Assembly (NCBI GenBank): GCA_017539165.1
Contig: JAFYHN010000058.1
Location: 1 to 42,778, forward strand
Direction: 5' to 3'
DNA: 42,778 nucleotides
Origin: Eubacterium sp.
GTDB taxonomy: Bacteria > Bacillota > Clostridia > Lachnospirales > Lachnospiraceae
Part shown: one piece after another, positions 1 to 7,014 of the stretch
Layout of the letters: every line of letters starts with the position of its first letter
Position numbering within the stretch: position 1 is the stretch's first letter
Notes under the pieces: generated by a model
What the model was told of the DNA's origin: nothing
Seen by the model: only the letters and a program-made list of their open reading frames with translations
Databases searched by the model: none
Translations under genes and position numbers: made by a program

Positions 1-286
1 CATCAGTACAGATTGTATAGCCATTCCTGTCTTTGGTTCTGATTCTCTGCACCCAGCCATTTTCAGTATATAATTTTACTGACATTTCTTCCTTGAAATC
101 TTTATTCCAGAAAGAATTGAGTTTATCAGTACCAAGCGGTCTGTTTTCAATAACCCATCTGATTGCCCGGATTATGGCTGTCTTACCATTATCTGATTCA
201 CCACAGATTGAATTAATACCTTTGTCAAAATCAATCATGGTGTCTTTATGAGATTGAAAATTCTTTATTTCTATTTTTGTAAACAT
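1..286 (-). CDS. Rad50/SbcC-like ATPase, N-terminal part (cut by window edge)
   Basis: The first 95 codons of a minus-strand gene that runs off the left edge. Translation from ATG at 286 shows a typical SMC/Rad50/RecF N-terminus: a short beta strand (FTKIEIKNFQSH), then a Walker A motif GESDNGKT at residues 29-36 followed by an Ile/Arg-rich helix. This is the nucleotide-binding head of recombination ATPases such as T4 gp46, which work with an Mre11-like nuclease in DNA end processing. The ATG directly follows the TAG of the upstream gene, which encodes a matching C-terminal ATPase half, so the two are translationally coupled. Whether this gene also carries its own C-terminal lobe cannot be seen. 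Confidence 0.75.
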   Translation of the reverse strand, partial: MFTKIEIKNFQSHKDTMIDFDKGINSICGESDNGKTAIIRAIRWVIENRPLGTDKLNSFWNKDFKEEMSVKLYTENGWVQRIRTKDRNGYTICTD

Positions 287-877
287 CTAAACCTCTATTA
301 ATGCTGAAACATTATTCTGTTTTCTGAACCTGAACTCTTTATCAGCAGCAGATGAAAGTTCATCAATATGCGTAACATAAATAAACTGTAAGTTCATCTT
401 TTCACTTAATGTTTCCATAAGTTCTGCAATTTTCGGTCGTAGGCTCTTGCTGACAAAACGGAATGGTTCATCAAGCACAATTACATTATCAGTACTTGAA
501 AGTGCATACACCGCTATACGGAGAGTGAAACATGCTAAATCCACCAACCCGCCACCATTCTGATTGAGAATATCAACTTCATCATTATCTTTTTTGAATA
601 CAAAACGAACTTCCGTCTTGCCCCTTGCCGGAACATATTGAAGTTCAAACGTGTATTCCGGGAAACATGTTTCAAGACCAAGGTTGACAATGTTGTTGAT
701 TTTGACTGACAGTTTGGATTGCACTTCTTCAGCAACAGACTGTAAAAGAACCTGAGATTTCAAAACCGTCTCAAGTTCTTCTGCAAGTTCCTGTTTCCGT
801 GTCTGTCTTTTTTCAAGTAGCTCTTTGCTGGACTGTCTTTTTACAACAGCCTTATTCAATACTTCTTCAATATTCAT
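287..877 (-). CDS. Rad50/SMC-like ATPase, C-terminal lobe only
   Basis: A 196-residue protein. Residues 1-60 are charged and predicted coiled coil. A signature-like segment (QNGGGLVDLA, about 106-115) is followed by a Walker B motif (NVIVLDEP, 131-138) and an H-loop-like IYVTHID (166-172). There is no Walker A. These features match the C-terminal half of Rad50/SbcC ATPase heads, so it probably needs the Walker A protein encoded just downstream (from 286) to form an ATP site. No Shine-Dalgarno is seen: the ATG abuts the AT-rich 15-mer TTCTAATATTAAAAT. The family assignment rests on motif order; the exact partner is inferred. Confidence 0.7.
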   Translation of the reverse strand: MNIEEVLNKAVVKRQSSKELLEKRQTRKQELAEELETVLKSQVLLQSVAEEVQSKLSVKINNIVNLGLETCFPEYTFELQYVPARGKTEVRFVFKKDNDEVDILNQNGGGLVDLACFTLRIAVYALSSTDNVIVLDEPFRFVSKSLRPKIAELMETLSEKMNLQFIYVTHIDELSSAADKEFRFRKQNNVSALIEV

Positions 878-892
878 ATTTTAATATTAGAA
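878..892 (-). promoter_or_regulatory. AT-rich 15-mer abutting a start codon, no SD
   Basis: Minus strand reads TTCTAATATTAAAAT directly before the ATG at 877. The identical 15-mer abuts the ATG of the DnaB-like helicase (6400-6414), and a near copy lies before the SNF2 helicase. It could be a -10-like promoter box giving leaderless mRNA, or an unusual ribosome entry site. Confidence 0.5.
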
Positions 893-1300
893 AAGTTCTA
901 TTTTTCTTTGATGTTCAGCAGCATTTATTCTGTCCTGTGCAATCTTAAAATATTCTTTATTCAGTTCAATACCTATAAAATTACGATTAAGATTTACACA
1001 GGCTACACCTATAGTTCCGCTACCCATAAAACAATCCAAAACAGTTTCATTCTCATGACTTGAATTTCTTATTAGTTTTTCAATTAATAGTAAAGGTTTG
1101 ATTGTAGGATGTTTGTATATCTTTTTATCAGCATTGTTTATAGGACTTTGAAACAATGTCTTGGCATCTTCGTAATTATCAGGATGACACAATTTATGAT
1201 TAGGTTCAAAGAAATACAGACAATATTCACTATCGGTAAGATACTTTCCGTTATATGTCGGTAAAGCGTTTGTTTTATTCCAAATAATTATTTCAAACAA
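887..1300 (-). CDS. Beta-class DNA methyltransferase, 3' part (out of frame with 5' part)
   Basis: C-terminal half of an N6-adenine/N4-cytosine methyltransferase (N6_N4_Mtase family). It shows KHPTIKP (residues 63-69) followed by the SAM-binding motif I DCFMGSGT (89-96), the order expected when the catalytic DPPY motif lies upstream. The first in-frame initiator is TTG at 1300 and has no clear ribosome site. The matching N-terminal half (1288-1623) overlaps it in another frame. Adding one base to the A7 run near 1304-1310 joins them into one protein of about 245 residues. The part is therefore either reached by frameshifting or belongs to a broken gene. Confidence 0.7.
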   Translation of the reverse strand: MFEIIIWNKTNALPTYNGKYLTDSEYCLYFFEPNHKLCHPDNYEDAKTLFQSPINNADKKIYKHPTIKPLLLIEKLIRNSSHENETVLDCFMGSGTIGVACVNLNRNFIGIELNKEYFKIAQDRINAAEHQRKIELF

Positions 1301-1623
1301 ACATTTTTTTGGTTCACATAATAATCAAAATAACTAGGTATTTGTTTCTTATTGCAGAAAAAATAAGCATTCATATAAGGCATTATTCTGAATAGTTCTT
1401 CTCCAACAGAAACAATATCATATCCATTATCAATCTTACTTTCTACTAATTCAATATTAGATTTATCAAATCCTTTATTATGATACAGTTTACCACCATC
1501 ATGATTCACATCTACATCATAGGGTGGGTCAAGAATTGCAAGATTTATAGAATTGTCAGGAATATCTTTAAGAAGTTTCAGACAATCACCATTATAAAGT
1601 TTATTCGTACTCAATCTGAACAC
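1288..1623 (-). CDS. Beta-class DNA methyltransferase, 5' part
   Basis: N-terminal half of a type-II-like DNA methyltransferase. It opens with the NGDCLKLLKDIPDNS pattern usual before motif IV and carries DPPY at residues 32-35, the catalytic motif for amino-methylation of adenine or cytosine. It starts at GTG 1623 behind an AAGAAAG sequence and overlaps the end of the SNF2 helicase gene by 23 bases. The frame ends at a stop 11 codons after the family similarity would normally run on, just past a run of seven A. The remaining motifs (TPPR-like KHPTIKP, motif I) lie in the overlapping frame at 887-1300. Probably a phage anti-restriction or orphan methylase. Confidence 0.75.
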   Translation of the reverse strand: MFRLSTNKLYNGDCLKLLKDIPDNSINLAILDPPYDVDVNHDGGKLYHNKGFDKSNIELVESKIDNGYDIVSVGEELFRIMPYMNAYFFCNKKQIPSYFDYYVNQKNVCLK

Positions 1624-3355
1624 CTTTCTTATTCTTCATCAGTTTTCTCTGCTTTACCCTTGCAATCATTGATTCATTTATATCAACGAATTTTGCATTA
1701 GTATTACCATCCATGACGGCTTTCATATCAGCATAATGTTCACTCAGATTATAATACGGGTCCTCATCAACAGTATCTTTTACAATCAGATAATAAATAA
1801 TACATCTGTCTGCTTTCTGACCGATTCGATGTACCCTATCACTCGCCTGTTCCATTTGTGAGATTGTATTTGCCCATTCAGTAAATATTACGGTATGACT
1901 TGCTGTCAAGGTTATTCCGGTACTTGCTGCCTGTGTCTGACCGATAAACAGCCTTACATGTTCATCATTCTGAAAGGCATCAACCATTCCCTGACGTTTA
2001 TCACTTGGTACGGAACCGTTTATTCCAACAGCCTGTTTACCGAATGTTTTCATAAGGTCTTCATACATTCTGTTATGAAATGTGAATACAACCAGTTTGT
2101 CTTCAACTTCAAGCATATCCTTTATGAACTGAACAACAGCTTCAAGTTTAATATCAACAAGTGCTTCTTTCATTTTGGCAAGATAACTGAACTGATGTAT
2201 TCCTTCTTCCTGTTCAGCAAGTTCCATTTCCATCTGGTCGTAAACCTTGCGGCTGTTTTTATCCATATCGAAATAGATAGGTATCTTCTGTTTTTCAGGA
2301 AGCTGTGAAAGTACATCTTCTTTTCTATGCCTTATCATTATTCCTGAAAGTTTCTCACGCAATTCAGGAATGTTACTTGCACCTTTATATTGCCAACCAA
2401 ATCCATTGTAATATGGGTCACAGTATCTCTGCTTGAAATCCCATTCTTTAGGGAATATGTGAGGTGCTAGTAAATGACAGGCATTATAAAACTGAGCAAC
2501 CCTTGTTTCAAATGGAGTACCTGAAAGGAACAGCTTGAGTACATTATCATTCACAGCAACCTGAGTAACACCTCTGGTTCTTACCGTTTTTGCAGATTCA
2601 ATAGCCTGAACTTCATCACAAATCAGAACCTTCGGTTTTATTACTTCATTAATGTAATCAACCCAGCCTGAGATTGGAATGAAAGCCTTACGGTAAAACC
2701 AGCCGTTTTCCTTGGCTGTCTTTATTCTTTCTTTTTCTCTTTTCTGTGCTTCTTTATCATCTACCCCAAGAATGTCGTAATTTATGATTACAACATCAGC
2801 CTGTTTCACACTATTGAGAATATATCTATCATCATAAGAAGTACGACCATTTATAACATAAGTTTTTACTTCAGGATTCCATTTACTGAATTCTACAGCC
2901 CAGTTAGTCTTTAGGGATGCCGGACATATTACTACAGCAGGATAACACTCTTTTATCTTAGACCTGTACAGCAAATACATAATACTCATCAATGACTTAC
3001 CTGTTCCTTGGTCTGAAGCCAGAAGAATGTTCCCGGTCATATGCAGCATTTGATAAACAGATTCTTTCTGGAAAGGGTACATCTTTTCAGGAAAGTTCAT
3101 GGCTTTCATTTCATCCTGTCTTTTCTGAATTACCCGGTCGATTACTGATTTAAGCTGAATAAATGAATCATCAAATATAGCACCTTCAATCTTGGAGATT
3201 TCAGTAACTGAACTTACAGTACGGTTAAATGCAAAAGCATTCAATGAAGATAGGTATTCTGCATTGAACTTTTCAGCGAGTTCATTAAGTCTGTCTACAT
3301 TAAGTCTGGCGGCATCTACAATGATTCTTGTACCGTCATAAGTTACTCTAGCCAT
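1601..3355 (-). CDS. SNF2/Swi2-type superfamily 2 DNA helicase/translocase
   Basis: 584 residues. Helicase motifs appear in order: a Q-like YPFQKE (94-98), Walker A SDQGTGKS (114-121), DEVQ box (247-250), motif III LSGTPFE (277-283), and motif VI SDRVHRIGQK (505-514). The HRIGQ signature is diagnostic of the SNF2 family (SMARCAL1/Rad54/HARP-like). Such phage enzymes translocate on double-stranded DNA and act in fork reversal, recombination or replication restart; T4 UvsW is a functional analogue. A small N-terminal domain (1-90) precedes the core. The gene begins 7 bases past the stop of the zinc-ribbon gene frame overlap and its end overlaps the methyltransferase start. Confidence 0.9.
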   Translation of the reverse strand: MARVTYDGTRIIVDAARLNVDRLNELAEKFNAEYLSSLNAFAFNRTVSSVTEISKIEGAIFDDSFIQLKSVIDRVIQKRQDEMKAMNFPEKMYPFQKESVYQMLHMTGNILLASDQGTGKSLMSIMYLLYRSKIKECYPAVVICPASLKTNWAVEFSKWNPEVKTYVINGRTSYDDRYILNSVKQADVVIINYDILGVDDKEAQKREKERIKTAKENGWFYRKAFIPISGWVDYINEVIKPKVLICDEVQAIESAKTVRTRGVTQVAVNDNVLKLFLSGTPFETRVAQFYNACHLLAPHIFPKEWDFKQRYCDPYYNGFGWQYKGASNIPELREKLSGIMIRHRKEDVLSQLPEKQKIPIYFDMDKNSRKVYDQMEMELAEQEEGIHQFSYLAKMKEALVDIKLEAVVQFIKDMLEVEDKLVVFTFHNRMYEDLMKTFGKQAVGINGSVPSDKRQGMVDAFQNDEHVRLFIGQTQAASTGITLTASHTVIFTEWANTISQMEQASDRVHRIGQKADRCIIYYLIVKDTVDEDPYYNLSEHYADMKAVMDGNTNAKFVDINESMIARVKQRKLMKNKKGVQIEYE

Positions 3356-3512
3356 TTATTTTAATTTTAGAATTTTCTTTAGCCTTGAGTTTATCAAAAA
3401 CTTCCCTATCAATCAGGGTTCCACTACAATGTGGACATCTTGGGATAATCCAGAGGTCTTTCCGGTTAAAGATAAGAGTAGCTTCACATTTTATACATTT
3501 CAGTTCAGTCAT
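3348..3512 (-). CDS. Small zinc-ribbon protein (54 aa)
   Basis: A short gene with start ATG at 3512 and TAG at 3348-3350, overlapping the ATG of the SNF2 helicase. The 54-residue product has two CxxC knuckles (CIKC at 6-9 and CPHC at 26-29) about 16 residues apart, the layout of a zinc ribbon, followed by a basic tail. Such small phage zinc ribbons often bind nucleic acid or RNA polymerase; the function here is unknown. The start has no Shine-Dalgarno and is abutted by TTAAATATTTTAT, the same sequence found before the gene starting at 31683. Confidence 0.75.
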   Translation of the reverse strand: MTELKCIKCEATLIFNRKDLWIIPRCPHCSGTLIDREVFDKLKAKENSKIKING

Positions 3513-3521
3513 ATAAAATAT

Positions 3522-3617
3522 TTAATTCTTCTTAATGTACTTCTGCATATCAAGAACATTAATCTGTGGAAGTCCGTTATAATGCTTATCCCAGATAAAC
3601 CAACAGGATACAATCAT
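3522..3617 (-). pseudogene. Orphaned original 3' end of the methyltransferase gene
   Basis: A 31-codon open frame (ATG at 3617, TAA at 3522-3524). It parallels the last ~29 codons of the complete methyltransferase upstream: MIVSCWFIWDKHYNGLPQ versus MIVSCFFVWDKDYDGLPQ, both ending in a lysine-rich tail. By hand, about 62 of 81 bases match (3538-3618 against 4381-4461) and similarity stops abruptly at the ATGATTGTA. It lies directly downstream of the GIY-YIG endonuclease gene, whose TGA overlaps its ATG. The simplest reading is that this is the original gene end, displaced when the endonuclease inserted with its own copy. Confidence 0.8.
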
Positions 3618-4366
3618 AGTTGCACAATTTGATAATGGTATCCATTTATCGCAATATTATTTTTTAATACATTTCTAAATTTACATCTTCCAATACCTAA
3701 AACATTACAAGCATGTCTTTCTGAATCAAATGTAACACCTGTTTCTATACACAATATACAGTGACGTTTTTTATTAGCTTTTCTATGTTTAATACAGTAT
3801 TGTTCATAATCTTCTTTTGATAAATTTTTCATCCATTGAGTTTTCTTGCGAAGCAAGTCTGGGTTATCAACCAACAATTTCTTTTGAATATCAGAAAGTC
3901 TTTTTCTCAGTTCAGGACTTGCCACTCTACCTCGATTTGTTTCACTAATCTTCTTACGAGCCTCTTTAGTAAACACTCTATAGTCACTAGGCTTTGGAAT
4001 TATACCATTCTTTATTAAATAATTTACATATCTCCAATTGTCAGAATTTCCTCCGGGTATCAAGTTATACCCATTGTTTGGATTATCTGATTTATAAAAC
4101 CCGATAAACATATCCTCCCAATAATTCAAATCATAAGTTTTTTTGATAAGCATGAAAGAATAATCATCAACTCCATATTTCCTTAAACTTCTATGTAAAT
4201 AAGTATCATCATTTGAACGAATATGTTGTCTAAAACGCTGATATACATTTAACGATTGTCCAATATAAACTTTATGATTTATAAGATTTTCAATCTTATA
4301 AATACCAGCAACTTTATGAGAAGGCTTTATATTGCAATGTAAAATCGACTTATATTTATCTTCCAT
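3614..4366 (-). CDS. GIY-YIG homing endonuclease
   Basis: 250 residues. The N-terminal GIY-YIG nuclease domain shows GIY (21-23), YIG (34-36), the conserved Arg (about 45) and the metal-binding Glu in NYWED (about 84). The middle (about 130-180) is Lys/Arg/Ser-rich with NUMOD3-like repeats (TKEARKKISETNRG, SPELRKRLSD). The C-terminus (about 203-248) resembles a NUMOD1 DNA-binding helix-turn-helix (CIETGVTFDSERHACNVLGI). This is the architecture of free-standing homing endonucleases of phages. It overlaps the end of the methyltransferase by 11 bases and is followed by a second, diverged copy of that gene's 3' end, implying insertion into the methyltransferase gene. Confidence 0.92.
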   Translation of the reverse strand: MEDKYKSILHCNIKPSHKVAGIYKIENLINHKVYIGQSLNVYQRFRQHIRSNDDTYLHRSLRKYGVDDYSFMLIKKTYDLNYWEDMFIGFYKSDNPNNGYNLIPGGNSDNWRYVNYLIKNGIIPKPSDYRVFTKEARKKISETNRGRVASPELRKRLSDIQKKLLVDNPDLLRKKTQWMKNLSKEDYEQYCIKHRKANKKRHCILCIETGVTFDSERHACNVLGIGRCKFRNVLKNNIAINGYHYQIVQL

Positions 4367-4988
4367 CTTTTCTCTTTATGTATTTATCCATATCCAAAAC
4401 TTTAATTTGTGGAAGCCCATCATAATCTTTATCCCATACAAAGAAACAACTTACAATCATACCACATTCAACTTTACCATCTTCAGTTTCAGGTTTATCA
4501 AATGCAATCATTCTGTCAAAAATTAAAACATATTCCAAATGTTCCCACAGTCCGTTTATGTTTCTGTTATGAGCACCAAAAAAGTTTGGTTTACCGATAC
4601 AGAAAACTTTATCAGATTGTATTTTAGCTTTAGTTACAAACTCATCAAATTTCTTAAAAGGTGGATTCATGATGGTAATATCATAATGATTAAGATTCTT
4701 ATAATTTCCATTATCATCTTTTTCAAGATAATCATTTCCATAAATTAAATCTGTTTCAATAAATCTGTTGTATTCTGCAAACCCTTTCTTCCTGAGAACA
4801 TTACCGATGGCATATTTTCCACAACATGGGTCACAAATAACTTTACCCTCAACACTACTATTAAAAATTGAAACCTGAGAATTTATAAGTTCTTCAACCA
4901 TACAACTTGGTGTAGGATAGAAATCTCCTTCAGGTCGTTCAGATTCAGGTTTTCTATTAGCATAGTTCTTACCTTTAGTCTTCATCAT
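4356..4988 (-). CDS. Phage DNA adenine methyltransferase
   Basis: About 210 residues. It has the YPTPS motif near the N-terminus, a SAM-binding motif I (CDPCCG, about 52-57) and the catalytic NPPF (about 108-111), the motif I then IV order of gamma/Dam-like N6-adenine methyltransferases. The ATG at 4988 is preferred to the one at 4994 because GGAG lies 7 bases before it and only 1 base before the upstream ATG. Its start overlaps the DnaB gene end. The 3' end seems to have been supplied by the adjacent homing endonuclease insertion, since the older 3' end survives at 3522-3617. It probably protects phage DNA from restriction. Confidence 0.8.
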   Translation of the reverse strand: MMKTKGKNYANRKPESERPEGDFYPTPSCMVEELINSQVSIFNSSVEGKVICDPCCGKYAIGNVLRKKGFAEYNRFIETDLIYGNDYLEKDDNGNYKNLNHYDITIMNPPFKKFDEFVTKAKIQSDKVFCIGKPNFFGAHNRNINGLWEHLEYVLIFDRMIAFDKPETEDGKVECGMIVSCFFVWDKDYDGLPQIKVLDMDKYIKRKDGR

Positions 4989-6399
4989 CTTCATTCTCCA
5001 TAATCAGATTCTCAGCAAGAATCGGTTCGCCAAATACAAATTGACCAAGACTAAGACATTGCGGGAATACACAGCAATCCACAGCCTCCCCATTACGCAT
5101 TACAACATTCCTTAATCTCATTATATGATTCTTCTTCATCTTTGGTGTCTGTTCCATTGATACCATCGAAGTAACATGAGTTATCTTTCTGTAATCTTCA
5201 GCAATTGCGTTTACATCTACAACAGATGAACTGTAGCCGGTACGGTTTGTCTGAGTTGCTGTAATAACGCAGCAATGGAACTTCATTGCAAATCCACGAA
5301 GATACTGGGTAATGGCATTAAGTTGATTTCTTAATTCAGTTCCACCACCAATTGGCTTGGTAATGTCAGCATAGTCTATGAGAAGAACGTCTGTAACAAA
5401 GTTTTCTTTTGTTGCAAGTTCTTCCACCCTATCGCAAATATCAATTACAGATGCCGTTCCGGCAGGATATGCAATGACCCTGAGATTTGCACTATACTTT
5501 GTAAATGCACGAAGCTGTTTCTGTAACTTCTCAACATCTTCCTCTTTGCTTTCCTTTACATTTACATCATAAAGTTCAATTTTATATTTTCCCTTTTCAT
5601 CAGGACATTCCACAAACTTACAGGTTTCATATGTACCCGGCTTAACAAGTCCTGACTTTACACCAAACCATCTTTTCCACAGACGCTGGATTTCTTCTTC
5701 CCTTGTCATTTCAAGCTCAACAAGAGTAACATTAAGTCTTTGTTCAACAGCCTGAATACCACACTCCTGAAGAAGAAATGACTTTCCTTTCTTGGCACCA
5801 CCCATAATCATAATGAAGTCATTACGGTGTATATTACCGAAAACATTATTTATTTCTCCGGGCATTGTAAAGAGAACTTCTTCCTGTTGTTTAAGGGCAT
5901 TCTTGATAATATCAACAGCTGATTTATCAAGCAGAGAAACCTCATTAGTTTCAGCAATACTGATTCTGTTATAGTTCTGCTGTACCTTACGAGCTTTATT
6001 CATATCTCTGGTGTCAATACAAGCCTGTAAGTTTTCCGTATATTCCTGAAGTGCCTTATAGTCAATGAAGTCTTTACCCCGGTCTATGAGATAATCTTCA
6101 TTGTTTATATTAATTTCAGATTCTGCAATGTTCTTGAGATAGTTATACACAAGGTCCTTGAGTGCCTCATCCTGAATCTCATCACATCTCATTTTATAAA
6201 CAGATGTAATGTCTTTCTTAGGACTGACCTTAAACTTTTCATAGTAGTCCTTAACCCAAGACACAATGACCCTTGAATAATCACAGTCAAAATAATTTGC
6301 TTTAGTGTATGGCAGAAGAATCTGACAGCATTTATTACTCATTATAAGACTTGCCACAAAGTCTTTCTCATTCAGATTCTCAATTACTTCTCGTTTCAT
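4975..6399 (-). CDS. DnaB-like replicative DNA helicase
   Basis: 474 residues with a RecA-type ATPase domain in the C-terminal half: Walker A GGAKKGKS (200-207), an acidic motif after VTLVELEMTREE (about 224-235), Walker B TDVLLIDYAD (336-345) and the DnaB motif III region with ITATQTNRTG (379-388). The N-terminal 180 residues correspond to the primase-interacting domain. It would unwind the fork as a hexamer with the DnaG-type primase encoded at 12179. The C-terminus is acidic (ENEDDED). No Shine-Dalgarno is seen; the ATG abuts the same AT-rich 15-mer found at 878-892. Confidence 0.92.
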   Translation of the reverse strand: MKREVIENLNEKDFVASLIMSNKCCQILLPYTKANYFDCDYSRVIVSWVKDYYEKFKVSPKKDITSVYKMRCDEIQDEALKDLVYNYLKNIAESEININNEDYLIDRGKDFIDYKALQEYTENLQACIDTRDMNKARKVQQNYNRISIAETNEVSLLDKSAVDIIKNALKQQEEVLFTMPGEINNVFGNIHRNDFIMIMGGAKKGKSFLLQECGIQAVEQRLNVTLVELEMTREEEIQRLWKRWFGVKSGLVKPGTYETCKFVECPDEKGKYKIELYDVNVKESKEEDVEKLQKQLRAFTKYSANLRVIAYPAGTASVIDICDRVEELATKENFVTDVLLIDYADITKPIGGGTELRNQLNAITQYLRGFAMKFHCCVITATQTNRTGYSSSVVDVNAIAEDYRKITHVTSMVSMEQTPKMKKNHIMRLRNVVMRNGEAVDCCVFPQCLSLGQFVFGEPILAENLIMENEDDED

Positions 6400-6414
6400 A
6401 TTTTAATATTAGAA
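6400..6414 (-). promoter_or_regulatory. AT-rich 15-mer abutting the helicase start codon
   Basis: Minus strand TTCTAATATTAAAAT immediately precedes ATG at 6399. It is identical to 878-892 and no Shine-Dalgarno lies between. Candidate leaderless promoter or ribosome entry element. Confidence 0.5.
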
Positions 6415-6434
6415 CACCACCATTTTTCAATAAA

Positions 6435-6833
6435 TTAATTGAGTTGGGTGTAATCTGGAACAGATTCAGGTTTAGAAATTCTATATTCTCTATTGTTACG
6501 ATTCCATTCTTCCCAGATAAGTTCGTAATATGTCTTATTACAATCTTCTTCATAAGGTGAAACAGTATTCAGAAATTTACATAAATGTTTCTTCTCCTTA
6601 GAGTTCAGTTTATAATCTTTTCCATCATGTACAAAATATTCAGGACAATCTATCCTAGGACAACATTCTTCCCCACTCTGCATTTTAATTACATGAAAAT
6701 GAGGAATGTTTCTTTCACCACTATAAACTGACACGAGAAAATGTCCATTACAGTTAAAATCTCCAATTCTAGCCATAGAAAGAATTAAAGACTTATCCAT
6801 TTCAATTACATTTGTACCAACTACAAGTTTCAT
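6435..6833 (-). CDS. Small protein, possibly DUF4160-like
   Basis: 132 residues, not firmly recognised. The middle has ARIGDFNCNGHFLVSVYSG followed by NIPHFHVIK, reminiscent of the PPHVHV core of DUF4160 proteins (often in toxin-antitoxin-like pairs), then CCPRIDCPEYFV with three cysteines. The C-terminus is charged and Tyr/Trp-rich. It has a good Shine-Dalgarno (AGGAG, 6841-6845) and lies directly downstream of a promoter, a folded leader RNA and a terminator-like hairpin, so its expression may depend on readthrough. The DUF4160 link is a weak pattern match. Confidence 0.5.
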   Translation of the reverse strand: MKLVVGTNVIEMDKSLILSMARIGDFNCNGHFLVSVYSGERNIPHFHVIKMQSGEECCPRIDCPEYFVHDGKDYKLNSKEKKHLCKFLNTVSPYEEDCNKTYYELIWEEWNRNNREYRISKPESVPDYTQLN

Positions 6834-6847
6834 AATAATCTCCTAAC

Positions 6848-6868
6848 AAAAAAGCCTTCATCTGAAGG
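6848..6868 (-). terminator. Intrinsic terminator / attenuator before the 6435-6833 gene
   Basis: Minus strand hairpin CCTTCA/TGAAGG (6855-6868) is followed by C and six T (6848-6853), 4 bases before the Shine-Dalgarno of the next gene. The same bases can instead pair with 6919-6934. Confidence 0.65.
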
Positions 6869-6978
6869 AACTCGGTCAGTGTCACCGAAAACCGCTAGTC
6901 TACAGAACGGTTATAATTCCCTCAAACAAAGGCTCTTAAATTATAGACTATATTTTATCGTAAGGCACTACTCTTACA
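6848..6978 (-). ncRNA. Candidate structured leader RNA with pseudoknot
   Basis: About 130 nt between a strong promoter and a T tract. Minus-strand elements: 6919-6934 pairs along all 16 bases (with G-U) with 6853-6868. Enclosed are hairpin AACCG/CGGTT (6890-6894 with 6908-6912, 13-nt loop) and hairpin TCGGT/ACCGA (6872-6876 with 6884-6888, 7-nt loop). The first loop contains 6896-6902, which is fully complementary over 7 bases to 6944-6950 upstream, forming a pseudoknot. The closing stem and a local terminator share the same 3' bases, so this could be a riboswitch or attenuator, or a free-standing small RNA. I do not recognise a known family. Confidence 0.55.
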
Positions 6979-6984
6979 ATGTTT

Positions 6985-7012
6985 ATTATAGCATAAATAA
7001 TTATTTTGTAAA
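6985..7012 (-). promoter_or_regulatory. Strong sigma70-type promoter (leftward)
   Basis: TTTACA (7007-7012) and TATAAT (6985-6990) are separated by 16 bp, with an extended -10 TGC (6991-6993). It lies just after the stop of the 7015-7962 gene and would start transcription near 6978. Confidence 0.8.
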
Positions 7013-7014
7013 GT

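Noticed and set aside
6853-6912. Hammerhead-like or tRNA-like fold on either strand of the leader
   Set aside because: The plus strand has CTGA and CGAAA-like pieces, but the core and stem order do not fit a hammerhead; no T-loop or anticodon-loop of 7 bases for a tRNA.
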